Source of the DNA: Lachnospiraceae bacterium
GTDB taxonomy: Bacteria > Bacillota > Clostridia > Lachnospirales > Lachnospiraceae
Assembly (NCBI GenBank): GCA_017526745.1
Contig: JAFXQX010000033.1
Span: 124,001-188,000 of the forward strand
DNA: 64,000 bases
Direction: 5' to 3'
In this document: positions 18,689-26,003 of the stretch, one piece after another
Position numbering within the stretch: the stretch's first letter is position 1
How the letters are laid out: every line of letters begins with the position of its first letter
The notes under the pieces: model-generated
Seen by the model: the letters and a program-made list of their open reading frames with translations, nothing else
What the model was told of the DNA's origin: nothing
Databases searched by the model: none
Made by a program: the position numbers and the translations under genes

Positions 18689-20725
18689 TTACAAATTGTT
18701 AGGTTTATATGTAACCACCATCTCAGCTACTTTCTTCTTGATATTGTCATCGTTATCATAAGCAATCTCCATCAGTTCGGCCAGACGCATGAGGAACGTG
18801 TCAGTGTCAAAATCTATGGGCTTTCCTATGTGTATTAGCTCATTATCTGTTTTCTCCAGACCTTCTTCATCCATGAGTTTCTCTTCGTAGAGTTTCTCTC
18901 CCGGGCGAAGACCTGTATATTCGATCTTTATGTCCTCATCAGGCCTGAATCCCGAGAGCTTGATCAGGTTTCTCGCCAAAGTGTCTATCTTCATGGGGCT
19001 TCCCATATCAAGTACAAATATCTCGCCACCCTTGGCATATACCCCGGCAAGCATAACAAGGCTCACTGCTTCAGGAATTGTCATGAAATATCTGATGATG
19101 TCCGGATGTGTAACCGTCACCGGACCTCCTGCAGCTATCTGCTTCTTAAATAACGGAATAACTGAGCCGTTACTGCCAAGAACATTCCCAAATCTGACAG
19201 CTACATATTCAGTAGTGTATCGTTTCTTTTTGTTATAAATGCGTACATCATCAAAAGCAGCTTCTGAAGCCGGCCTTCCGTTCCCTCTCTCATATATCTT
19301 AACGGTATCTCCGTCATACCCACCATGCGTAAACATCGGGATCATGTCGTCAAACTTGTTGAACTTGATCTTACGGTCAAATGACTGAATGATCATCTCG
19401 CATAAACGCTTTGATGCGCCCATTATGTTGGTCGGGTTGACAGCCTTGTCTGTTGATATCAGGACAAACTTCTTACAACCGTTTACGGCCGCTGCATATG
19501 CGGTCTTATATGTTCCAATGGCATTGTTCTTGATAGACTCACATGGGCTGTCTTCCATAAGGGGGACATGCTTATGGGCAGCCGCATGATATACAACATC
19601 AGGTTTATATAGTTCAAATACCTGACTGATGCGTCGGCTATCACGTACAGATCCTATGAGAGTCACCAGATTCAGATCCGGATATCTGGTCTTCAGTTCA
19701 TTCTGTATGTCATATGCATTATTCTCGTAAATATCAAATATAATAAGCTGCTTCGGCTTATGTGCGGCTATCTGGCGGCAAAGCTCACTCCCGATAGATC
19801 CACCGCCTCCGGTAACAAGGATAACCTGGTCATGAATGAACTCAAAGACTTCCTTCATGTCAGTTCTGATCGGTTCACGCCCCAGAAGATCCTCTACAGA
19901 TACATCCGTCATCATATTGACGCCAACCTCGGCTCCGACCATCACCTGCATGTTAGGAAGGATCTTAACCTCACAGTTGGTTTCACTGCAAATGTTTAGA
20001 ATATCTCGTTTAGCAGCTACGCTTGCATTGGGGATCGCCATATATATGCGGTCAATATCATATTTTTCGACATTCTTGAGAATGTCATCTCTGCCGCCAA
20101 CAATGGGTACTCCCTCAATATATCTGTTCCACTTATTGGAATTATCATCTATAACACAAACTATCTGATCAGGATTATTGGGATTCTTATGTATATCACG
20201 CATGATTAACTGTCCCGACTCGCCGGCTCCGATCATCATGACTCTGTGTGTGGCACCGTCGATCTGATACATCTGCTTGCGCTTAAATATCAGGAAAATT
20301 CTATAAGAGAAACGTATTCCCAATGTAAACATGAACTGAAGCAGAATACCCAGACAATAGTATGTGACCGGCATACGCCTGAAAAATATGAGGGTTCCCG
20401 CCAACTGTACGGCAAACGTAATCGCCGTTGCCTCAAGGCATCTGGCAAGCTCAGTAAAGCTAACATATCTCCAAACACTCTTATACATCTTGCAGAGCAC
20501 AAATACTACTATGCAAATGATCGTATAAAAGGGCGCAAACTTCTTGAACGGTCCAAAATACTCAGGCAATAGTTCGATAGCCTTAAAACTGCAGTCAAAC
20601 CTGAACCAAAGCGCCAGAAAAAACGATGCATTAACCGCAAAAATATCAAATATTACAAGCCCAATATTGATTATCTGGTAGTGCTCCAGACCAAATCTCT
20701 TTTTTCCCAGTTTTCCGTTAAACAC
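18689..20725 (-). CDS. pglF: Membrane-bound UDP-HexNAc 4,6-dehydratase, PglF/WbpM/CapD family
   Basis: A GTG at 20725 lies six bases after GAGG and is taken as start; a TTG at 20737 would add four residues. About 678 residues. Four N-terminal membrane spans (to about residue 150) precede a Rossmann-like domain (RVMMIGAGESGQLI) and a C-terminal SDR domain with TGGGGSIGSE. The SDR domain carries STDKAVNPTNIMGASKR, the Asp-Lys form of the catalytic site found in PglF/FlaA1-like dehydratases in place of the usual Tyr. Expected reaction: UDP-GlcNAc to UDP-4-keto-6-deoxy-GlcNAc. It is the first gene of the minus-strand operon, 7 bases before the aminotransferase. Confidence 0.88.
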   Translation of the reverse strand: MFNGKLGKKRFGLEHYQIINIGLVIFDIFAVNASFFLALWFRFDCSFKAIELLPEYFGPFKKFAPFYTIICIVVFVLCKMYKSVWRYVSFTELARCLEATAITFAVQLAGTLIFFRRMPVTYYCLGILLQFMFTLGIRFSYRIFLIFKRKQMYQIDGATHRVMMIGAGESGQLIMRDIHKNPNNPDQIVCVIDDNSNKWNRYIEGVPIVGGRDDILKNVEKYDIDRIYMAIPNASVAAKRDILNICSETNCEVKILPNMQVMVGAEVGVNMMTDVSVEDLLGREPIRTDMKEVFEFIHDQVILVTGGGGSIGSELCRQIAAHKPKQLIIFDIYENNAYDIQNELKTRYPDLNLVTLIGSVRDSRRISQVFELYKPDVVYHAAAHKHVPLMEDSPCESIKNNAIGTYKTAYAAAVNGCKKFVLISTDKAVNPTNIMGASKRLCEMIIQSFDRKIKFNKFDDMIPMFTHGGYDGDTVKIYERGNGRPASEAAFDDVRIYNKKKRYTTEYVAVRFGNVLGSNGSVIPLFKKQIAAGGPVTVTHPDIIRYFMTIPEAVSLVMLAGVYAKGGEIFVLDMGSPMKIDTLARNLIKLSGFRPDEDIKIEYTGLRPGEKLYEEKLMDEEGLEKTDNELIHIGKPIDFDTDTFLMRLAELMEIAYDNDDNIKKKVAEMVVTYKPNNL

Positions 20726-20784
20726 GACTTTCCTCAAAACAGCGCCCCAAATTAGCCATGAACGCTTAATTTAATACAGCGGGT

Positions 20785-20813
20785 ATTTTACCATTTTTAG
20801 TAATCATAGTCAA
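20785..20813 (-). promoter_or_regulatory. Sigma-A promoter of the exopolysaccharide operon
   Basis: On the minus strand TTGACT (20808-20813), exactly 17 bases, then TAAAAT (20785-20790), with TGG just before the -10 box as an extended element. Transcription would start near 20778, leaving a leader of roughly 40-50 bases before the dehydratase. The -35 box shares an inverted repeat (GTCAA-AA-TTGAC, 20809-20820) with the TTGACA of the divergent plus-strand side, a natural place for one regulator to control both directions. Confidence 0.6.
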
Positions 20814-20815
20814 AA

Positions 20816-20844
20816 TTGACACATTCTATGATATAATCTCTAAA
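20816..20844 (+). promoter_or_regulatory. Candidate plus-strand promoter for the Wzz-like gene
   Basis: A perfect TTGACA (20816-20821) is followed after 17 bases by TCTAAA (20839-20844), a 4/6 match. A better -10 (TATAAT, 20832-20837) also lies here but only 10 bases from the TTGACA, so it would need another, weak -35. One of these probably drives the ATG at 20883. Which one cannot be decided by eye. Confidence 0.3.
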
Positions 20845-20882
20845 AACTACTACATCGCTTGGAAAGGTTGGTTACAAACAAT

Positions 20883-22406
20883 ATGAATAACAGGCTGTTT
20901 AATGAGCAGGAGATCGATCTGCTCGATCTTCTTCTCAGACTGGTTGAACAATGGAGAGGGCTCCTCATTTCGGGACTGATATTTGCGCTTATGTTCTCCG
21001 GTTCAATGTATATGAAGTACGGGACACGTGATTCCGGCATTATTAATAAAATTACCTTAACCGAGTCCACTAACGTGGAGGATGTTTATCAGCAGATATG
21101 TACAGCTCTCAGTCAGTATGCTGACTACATGCTGGCTAAGAATACTTATGATAACAGTATTATCAACAGAAGCGATTATAAGAATCTTTTAAGTGTAACT
21201 CTTAAGTATCAGATAGAATCGTTGGAAGGTGGCGAAGATTTAGGCTCGGGAAACTCTGATGTATTCACACTGATGAACCTGTATTCTTCAATTATGGGAG
21301 ATGGAGATTTTACTGAAAGCATGCTCGCAGAAGCAAACAGATTCTGGAATGATTTTAATCCCGCTTCGCTCGGAGAGATACTAAGCATAACGGCCTCTCA
21401 GGATACATCGGCCGAAAGCAGGAAAATAGGGCTTCTCACCATCACTTGTATTATTCCCAACAGTGCAGATATACATGAATTGGAGAATACCATGACGGAT
21501 TCTCTGAATGCATACCATAACAAGATATCACCGCTTGCCGGCCAGCACACCGTAAAATTGATCATTCTAACAAACAAAAAGATCAATAATGATTCTCTGA
21601 CGAGCACTCACAACAACAGTTACTCTACACTGATAAATGCCAAGAATACCTACGATAAAACCGTGGCAGGACTTGCCGACAGCGATAAAAAACTGGTAGA
21701 TAAGATCATCAGTGAGAACGAAGGTTCCTACGATATAGCTACATATATAAGTTCTCTTGATAAAAAACTTGAAGAAGCAAAGAAACAGGCTCAGGAAGCG
21801 GATATCACTCCTCCGCAGGCCGTAAATCAACCGGAGAACGCCACTTTCAGTATCAAGTATTTTGCGTTGGGCTTCATCTTGGGCTGTTTCATATATGCCG
21901 GGGTTTACTTTACATATTTTGTACTCATCAGACTTGTCAGGGATGAACATGTGCTTGAAAGGGCCTCGGGCATGAGAAATTTCGGCGGAGTATATGATTA
22001 TCCGTACACAGGTAGTTTTCAGAGATTTCTTCATGATAAGAAGGTCTACAGTTTCAGGACCAGAAAAGGCAAATCGGCAGAGGCAATAAACGAAGATATT
22101 GTTTCAAAGCTTATTTACCTGAAAGACAATAATGCTACTGTTATTTCAGTCGGAAAGCTGTCAAAGAGAGTTCAGACATTTATTGACAGTCAGGGCCAAT
22201 ACCTTGCAGATCATAAGATCGATGTCAAAACCTTCAATATTGAGGATGATGTAAGTGCTGTAAGGGATTCTCAGTTTATTGATATGAATAATGTGATAAT
22301 CCTGCTTCTCGGAAACAGATCAAAATGGGTGAATGTGCGTGATCTGTATTACAAGCTCTGCGAATATGGGATCAATATCATCGGATCGGAATATCTTGAA
22401 AACTAA
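20883..22406 (+). CDS. Wzz-like chain-length protein with degenerate tyrosine-kinase-like tail
   Basis: The start is the ATG at 20883 (MNNRLFNEQE); a TTG at 20859 is less likely. 507 residues. NEQEIDLLDLLLRLVEQWR precedes a membrane span (about 27-44), as in Wzz/CapA polymerase co-regulators. A long extracytoplasmic region of about 270 residues with coiled-coil-like stretches follows, then a second span (about 318-342). The cytoplasmic tail of about 160 residues ends NVIILLLGNRSKWVNVRDLYYKL...GINIIG, resembling the last strands and helix of a BY-kinase, but no Walker A motif is present. It probably controls polymer length for the divergent operon; the tail may be a regulatory remnant. Confidence 0.6.
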   Translation: MNNRLFNEQEIDLLDLLLRLVEQWRGLLISGLIFALMFSGSMYMKYGTRDSGIINKITLTESTNVEDVYQQICTALSQYADYMLAKNTYDNSIINRSDYKNLLSVTLKYQIESLEGGEDLGSGNSDVFTLMNLYSSIMGDGDFTESMLAEANRFWNDFNPASLGEILSITASQDTSAESRKIGLLTITCIIPNSADIHELENTMTDSLNAYHNKISPLAGQHTVKLIILTNKKINNDSLTSTHNNSYSTLINAKNTYDKTVAGLADSDKKLVDKIISENEGSYDIATYISSLDKKLEEAKKQAQEADITPPQAVNQPENATFSIKYFALGFILGCFIYAGVYFTYFVLIRLVRDEHVLERASGMRNFGGVYDYPYTGSFQRFLHDKKVYSFRTRKGKSAEAINEDIVSKLIYLKDNNATVISVGKLSKRVQTFIDSQGQYLADHKIDVKTFNIEDDVSAVRDSQFIDMNNVIILLLGNRSKWVNVRDLYYKLCEYGINIIGSEYLEN

Positions 22407-22416
22407 TCCGTTTAAA

Positions 22417-23805
22417 ATGAAACATATCATGCTGGCGGTCATGTTCGCCATATATATGGCTGAATACATGGTCAGTCTCATATGCATGGATAACTCAGTA
22501 TATGGTCTTGAAGCTTCCGGCGAAGCTATCCACTATCTCAAGATGCCTGCATTGGCGTTAGGCTTTCTTCTGTTTCCGCTAAGCCAGCAATTACTGTCAA
22601 CAATTAAAAGCCGGCGAATAATACTGGGCATAATAAATGTCATATTCCTGGTAGGAATGGCTCTATTGATGGGATTATTCTTTGAACCGGGATTAGTTGT
22701 TACTCTTGCAGCTAACACTGTATCGCTTGTTTCTCTCGGATTTATCGGAGGGGCTGTATACTACTACTATTCTATGGGCCTGGCTGATCACCCCTATATG
22801 GGAAGGCTGGGTGGAGTAGCAGGTACATCCGCTTTTCTTCTCCAGATGGTGATTTCATCCCTTGGTCTTGTAAATTGGGCAATCCTCCTTCTGCTGCTGG
22901 CAGGATTTGCCTTTATCGCATATTTAACTATCGGTTCACAAGAACGATTTGAATGGATGTTTGATGAACCCCTTGAGTATGCCAGAAAAGGTGACCCTTC
23001 TCTCCCTGATTCAAGGGCAATAATTGCAGGTATTGCCGGAATGATCATACTTTATATGATATGCGGATTAACAGATACGATCATTCTGTCGATCAACTTT
23101 GCCGGTGATATGTCAATATACGCATGGCCACGTCTATTTGGTGCTGTTGGCTACCTTGTTGGAGGATTCTTGTCAGATATAGGCCATCGCAGGTGGCTGA
23201 TGATATTTGCTCTGTGTATGTCAATATTATCGATCCCTCTGCCGTTTATTCTTAAAAGCGGATATATTATCGCAGGAACATGCCTATACTACATAATAGC
23301 TGTTTCCCTTCTTATGTTCCTGAATGTTTTCTTTTGGGATCTTGCGCCCAAAACGTCGCATCCCCACCTCATTTCAGGCATGAGCCGGGTAATCGCATGC
23401 TTAACCGCAGTGATTTTACCTCTGTTTTCCGGAGTTCCGATTATGGCAGATCTGATCATAGAGGTATTACTGGCAATACTTGTTGTGCTGTGTATCGCAT
23501 CAGGTGGATATGTTCCGGCTGTTTCGCACAAAGAGAACTATTCCATTAAGGAAGGGACTGCTGGTCCGGATCAGGCAGCAGAAAACGCAGAGAAACTTGA
23601 CAAATTTGCACAAACCCACGGACTGACACCACGGGAGAAGGACTTCCTGATACCGCTTATTGAAAGTGATGATGAGATACAGGTCATTGCATCGAACATG
23701 AACATAAGCACTAGAACGGTATATAGACACATTAACAGCATATATGAGAAAACGGGGACGGAGACCAGATATGCTCTGATGAGGTATTTCTATCAAACAA
23801 AATAA
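22417..23805 (+). CDS. Membrane-embedded LuxR-type regulator (MFS-like membrane domain plus HTH)
   Basis: About 463 residues from an ATG at 22417; an in-frame TTG at 22396 or ATG at 22366 would overlap the gene before, and none has a strong ribosome site, so the start is uncertain. Residues 1 to about 370 contain about 12 membrane spans arranged like a transporter (for example LFGAVGYLVGGFLSDIGHRRW, the loop 2-3 style of MFS proteins). After a charged linker, the last 60 residues are a LuxR HTH: LTPREKDFLIPLI, IASNMNISTRTVYRHINSIYEK. Proteins of this build are seen in gut Actinobacteria and Firmicutes; ligands are mostly unknown. The position next to the capsule genes suggests it controls them. 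Confidence 0.75.
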   Translation: MKHIMLAVMFAIYMAEYMVSLICMDNSVYGLEASGEAIHYLKMPALALGFLLFPLSQQLLSTIKSRRIILGIINVIFLVGMALLMGLFFEPGLVVTLAANTVSLVSLGFIGGAVYYYYSMGLADHPYMGRLGGVAGTSAFLLQMVISSLGLVNWAILLLLLAGFAFIAYLTIGSQERFEWMFDEPLEYARKGDPSLPDSRAIIAGIAGMIILYMICGLTDTIILSINFAGDMSIYAWPRLFGAVGYLVGGFLSDIGHRRWLMIFALCMSILSIPLPFILKSGYIIAGTCLYYIIAVSLLMFLNVFFWDLAPKTSHPHLISGMSRVIACLTAVILPLFSGVPIMADLIIEVLLAILVVLCIASGGYVPAVSHKENYSIKEGTAGPDQAAENAEKLDKFAQTHGLTPREKDFLIPLIESDDEIQVIASNMNISTRTVYRHINSIYEKTGTETRYALMRYFYQTK

Positions 23806-23813
23806 GACGGTTA

Positions 23814-23845
23814 AAATGGGACGGTCATTGAAGGCCGTCCCATTT
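23814..23845. terminator. Bidirectional rho-independent terminator between convergent genes
   Basis: A perfect 11-bp stem, AAATGGGACGG (23814-23824) with CCGTCCCATTT (23835-23845), and a 10-base loop. It sits between the stop of the plus-strand regulator (23805) and the stop of the minus-strand secreted protein (23882). The A/T-rich ends of the stem provide a short U-tract in either direction. Confidence 0.75.
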
Positions 23846-23881
23846 GACAATACTTCTTTGTGTAGTTCACAATCCCGTCAA

Positions 23882-24832
23882 TCAATCTGCAAAGACAAGC
23901 TCAAATGCATATCCCTCAATATCAATATTAGCTGAGAAACTGCCTGCATCAGTAGATGTGTTGTCGAATATCTTAACATTACCATTATTATCTACGCCCA
24001 TAAGCTTAAACTTCCTACCATTCTTAACAAACTGAGCAGGAATCTTGAATGATATTGAACCATTCTTTGCCGTATAGGTTGTCTGGCCCCCATTAGTCAC
24101 GGAAAAGGCAAATGCCTTTGCATAGCCTGCAGGGGTTGCTGCCGCAAACGCTGCCTCAGCAAGAGGGCCGGGCTCTTCAGCCTTGATGCCTGCGTTGCCA
24201 AGTGAAGCTGTTGAACTGCCTGTGCTAAAGGAAAAGGCACTTGAAAGCGTTGCTGTGTAAGGTGACGAATATGTAGTTACAGTCGCTGATGTGCTGCCGG
24301 AAGAACTATTATTGGTGGCAGGTTCTTCAGATGAGGAATCATCATCGTCATCATCGTCATGGCTACCGGATGATTTGCTCTTATCATTGCCACTTTCACC
24401 TTCATCTTTACTATCGGAACTATCAGAATCCTTACTATCAGAACTATCAGAACTATCAGTATCTTTACTATCGGAGTCTCCGCTATCACCGGTTACCGTA
24501 TAAACATAGTAGGGGCCACCCGGATCACCATCATACTTTGTTCCATTCTGAGATGCCGGCTGTCCATTTATAGTAACCTTTGTATTCTCGTCAGCTACAT
24601 ACTTCTCTGAATAATCTGTATCCGGATCAGCCAACGTATTAAACACAACTGTACCGGATTCTGCGTCATATTCATCGACAAATACTGAATCCGGCGGATC
24701 ACATGACCAGTCATCTTCGCTGTTTACATCAACTGATTCAACATGTCCTCCCTCAGCATAGGCCAACGATACGCTTCCAAATGCAAGGCAGAGCGTCAGT
24801 CCTAAAGTTGTAATAAAACGTAATTTCTTCAT
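23882..24832 (-). CDS. Secreted Asp/Ser-rich protein of unknown function
   Basis: 316 residues with an excellent AAGGAGG ribosome site before the ATG. A signal peptide (MKKLRF..., cleavage after AYA at about 26) shows export; no anchor or LPxTG motif is seen. Residues about 27-110 form one small domain. Residues about 112-165 are a low-complexity linker of Ser-Asp-Ser-Lys-Asp repeats ending in seven Asp. After another Ser/Thr-rich stretch the last 75 residues (NGSISFKIPAQFVKNGRKFKLMGV) look like a compact beta domain. The acidic linker could bind calcium or simply space two surface domains. It is monocistronic. No family was recognised. Confidence 0.75.
   Translation of the reverse strand: MKKLRFITTLGLTLCLAFGSVSLAYAEGGHVESVDVNSEDDWSCDPPDSVFVDEYDAESGTVVFNTLADPDTDYSEKYVADENTKVTINGQPASQNGTKYDGDPGGPYYVYTVTGDSGDSDSKDTDSSDSSDSKDSDSSDSKDEGESGNDKSKSSGSHDDDDDDDSSSEEPATNNSSSGSTSATVTTYSSPYTATLSSAFSFSTGSSTASLGNAGIKAEEPGPLAEAAFAAATPAGYAKAFAFSVTNGGQTTYTAKNGSISFKIPAQFVKNGRKFKLMGVDNNGNVKIFDNTSTDAGSFSANIDIEGYAFELVFAD
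24406..24486 (-). repeat. Coding repeat of the Ser-Asp-Ser-Lys-Asp linker
   Basis: Tandem degenerate units of about 12-15 bases (variants of ctatcagaa, ctttactatcgga on the plus strand) encode the SDSKD repeats of the secreted protein. Such arrays can change length by slippage. The units are in frame, so changes of whole codons would alter only linker length. Confidence 0.6.
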
Positions 24833-24880
24833 CAGATACCTCCTTGTGACATTGTGATGAGTAATCGATGCGTGATGGCA

Positions 24881-24910
24881 CCTTTAGGATTACGATTTTA
24901 TCCTTTAGGA
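24881..24910 (-). promoter_or_regulatory. Paired CCTTTAGGA sites flanking the -10 box (candidate operator)
   Basis: CCTTTAGGA occurs at 24881-24889 and again at 24902-24910, 21 bases apart, i.e. on the same face of the helix two turns away. The second lies in the perfect dyad TCCTTTAGGA (24901-24910). One copy sits just upstream of the -10 box and the other over the expected start of transcription, where a repressor would act. No regulator can be assigned from sequence. Confidence 0.35.
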
Positions 24911-24922
24911 GAAAAAAAACAA
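24895..24922 (-). promoter_or_regulatory. Candidate promoter of the secreted-protein gene
   Basis: On the minus strand TTGTTT (24917-24922), a 16-base spacer and TAAAAT (24895-24900), about 63 bases before the ATG. The -35 box overlaps the 3' end of the upstream terminator. Box match is moderate; the flanking paired sites support a regulated promoter here. Confidence 0.35.
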
Positions 24923-24943
24923 GAGTCATCTTTGTGACACTTG
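24912..24943 (-). terminator. Rho-independent terminator of the GT2 gene at 24992-25936
   Basis: On the minus strand CAAGTGTCA (24935-24943) pairs with TGACTCTTG (24920-24928) with one T-T mismatch and a 6-base loop, directly followed by eight Ts (24912-24919). It lies about 50 bases after the GT2 stop. This is a textbook intrinsic terminator. Confidence 0.8.
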
Positions 24944-24991
24944 TCTGAAAACCCGGCATAACATATAGAAAATGAACTGTCGGCCGAAGCA

Positions 24992-25936
24992 TTAATTATC
25001 GAAATTGATCCGTCTTTCTTCTATAACTACGGGTCTGTTGATCACACGGGTATTGATGTTTAGAATGTATTCGCCGAGCAGGCCCAAGAAGAGCAGCTGG
25101 ATGCCACCGAGAAGGAATACGCCCAGAGTTATCGGAGCGTTACCGACAACGAAGTTTTCCCAGTCAATAAGCTTCATGATAAAGTAATACAGCGCAACGA
25201 TAAAGCTGACAAATGAACAGAAGGCTCCGGCAAAGGTAGCCAGGCGAAGGCCAACCTTCGTATATGACGTAAAGCTCAGCATAGCAGCATCATACAGGCT
25301 GTAGAAATTGTTATGGGTCTTGCCCGCACGCCTTCTCTCCTGGGTATACTGGTATTTCTTCATGTTAAATCCCGCCCCATACTCGGCAACTATACCGCGA
25401 AGGAAGGGGATGGGATCATCAAGCTGCCTGATCAGTTCGATAAAACTCTTATCATAAAGGCCAAAGCCCGTGAAATGCTCGATCATCTTTACAGGCGACA
25501 TTTTCATGATCACCTTGTAGTAGATGGAGCGGAGCAGGTAAAGGATGGGATTTTCCTTGCTGGATGATTTTACCCCCACGACGATCTTATGGCCCATCTC
25601 CCACTCCCTGATAAATTCGGGGATCAGTTCGACCGGATCCTGGAAATCGCAGCAGATCGGAATGACGCAGTCACCCGTACACTGGCACATGCCGTAAAAC
25701 GGCGAATTGAACTGACCGAAATTGGAGATATTAAAGATAGCCTTTATCCTTGTGTTTTTGGCGCACAAGTTCTCTATAACATCCCTTGTGCCGTCGGTTG
25801 AACAGTTATCGATAAAAACTATCTCGTAATCGTATCCCGATAATGCTTCGGAAAACACGTTTATTATTGAATTTGCCATCAGTTCCGCATTCTCAACTTC
25901 GTTGTAGCACGGAACCATAATACTTATTTTTTTCAC
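24992..25936 (-). CDS. Membrane GT2 glycosyltransferase, polyprenyl-phosphate type (GtrB/DPM1-like)
   Basis: The start is set at the GTG at 25936 (VKKISIMVPCYNE), because the TTG that would begin a longer frame (25972) falls inside the promoter -35 box. About 314 residues. The GT-A domain has SIMVPCYNEVENAE, VFIDNCSTDGTRDVI and CDFQDPVELIPEF. Two C-terminal membrane spans (GAFCSFVSFIVALYYFI and TLGVFLLGGIQLLFLGLLGEY) are those of GtrB/ArnC-like enzymes that load a sugar on a polyprenyl phosphate for use by a GT-C transferase outside. The GT-C-like protein at 29861-31507 is a possible user. It has its own promoter and terminator. Confidence 0.82.
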   Translation of the reverse strand: MKKISIMVPCYNEVENAELMANSIINVFSEALSGYDYEIVFIDNCSTDGTRDVIENLCAKNTRIKAIFNISNFGQFNSPFYGMCQCTGDCVIPICCDFQDPVELIPEFIREWEMGHKIVVGVKSSSKENPILYLLRSIYYKVIMKMSPVKMIEHFTGFGLYDKSFIELIRQLDDPIPFLRGIVAEYGAGFNMKKYQYTQERRRAGKTHNNFYSLYDAAMLSFTSYTKVGLRLATFAGAFCSFVSFIVALYYFIMKLIDWENFVVGNAPITLGVFLLGGIQLLFLGLLGEYILNINTRVINRPVVIEERRINFDN

Positions 25937-25943
25937 GTCGATT

Positions 25944-25972
25944 ATTCTACCATTTTTGAAATATACAGTCAA
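25944..25972 (-). promoter_or_regulatory. Sigma-A promoter abutting the GT2 start codon
   Basis: On the minus strand TTGACT (25967-25972), exactly 17 bases, then TAGAAT (25944-25949), again with TGG just before the -10 box. The GTG at 25936-25934 begins 7 bases after the -10 box, so transcription should start at or next to the start codon. That would leave almost no leader. Confidence 0.55.
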
Positions 25973-26003
25973 AGTTGTGAAATTGCTGAATTTAGGAGTT
26001 TGT

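Noticed and set aside
15707-20725. Pgl-type genes as a protein N-glycosylation locus
   Set aside because: No PglB-type oligosaccharyltransferase, PglK ABC flippase or further pgl genes are present; Wzx and Wzy-like genes indicate a polymer.
20816-20837. Perfect TTGACA and perfect TATAAT on the plus strand before the Wzz-like gene as one promoter
   Set aside because: The spacing is 10 bases, far too short for sigma-A. A 17-base partner (TCTAAA) is given instead at low confidence.
24406-24486. Short tandem repeats as a possible CRISPR-like array
   Set aside because: Units are 12-15 bases without unique spacers, in frame with the coding sequence, and no cas genes are nearby.
24289-24503. Plus-strand frames rich in Ser/Leu or His/Tyr over the Asp/Ser repeat
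   Set aside because: These are translations of the opposite strand of the SDSKD repeat; the minus-strand frame has signal peptide, ribosome site and terminator.
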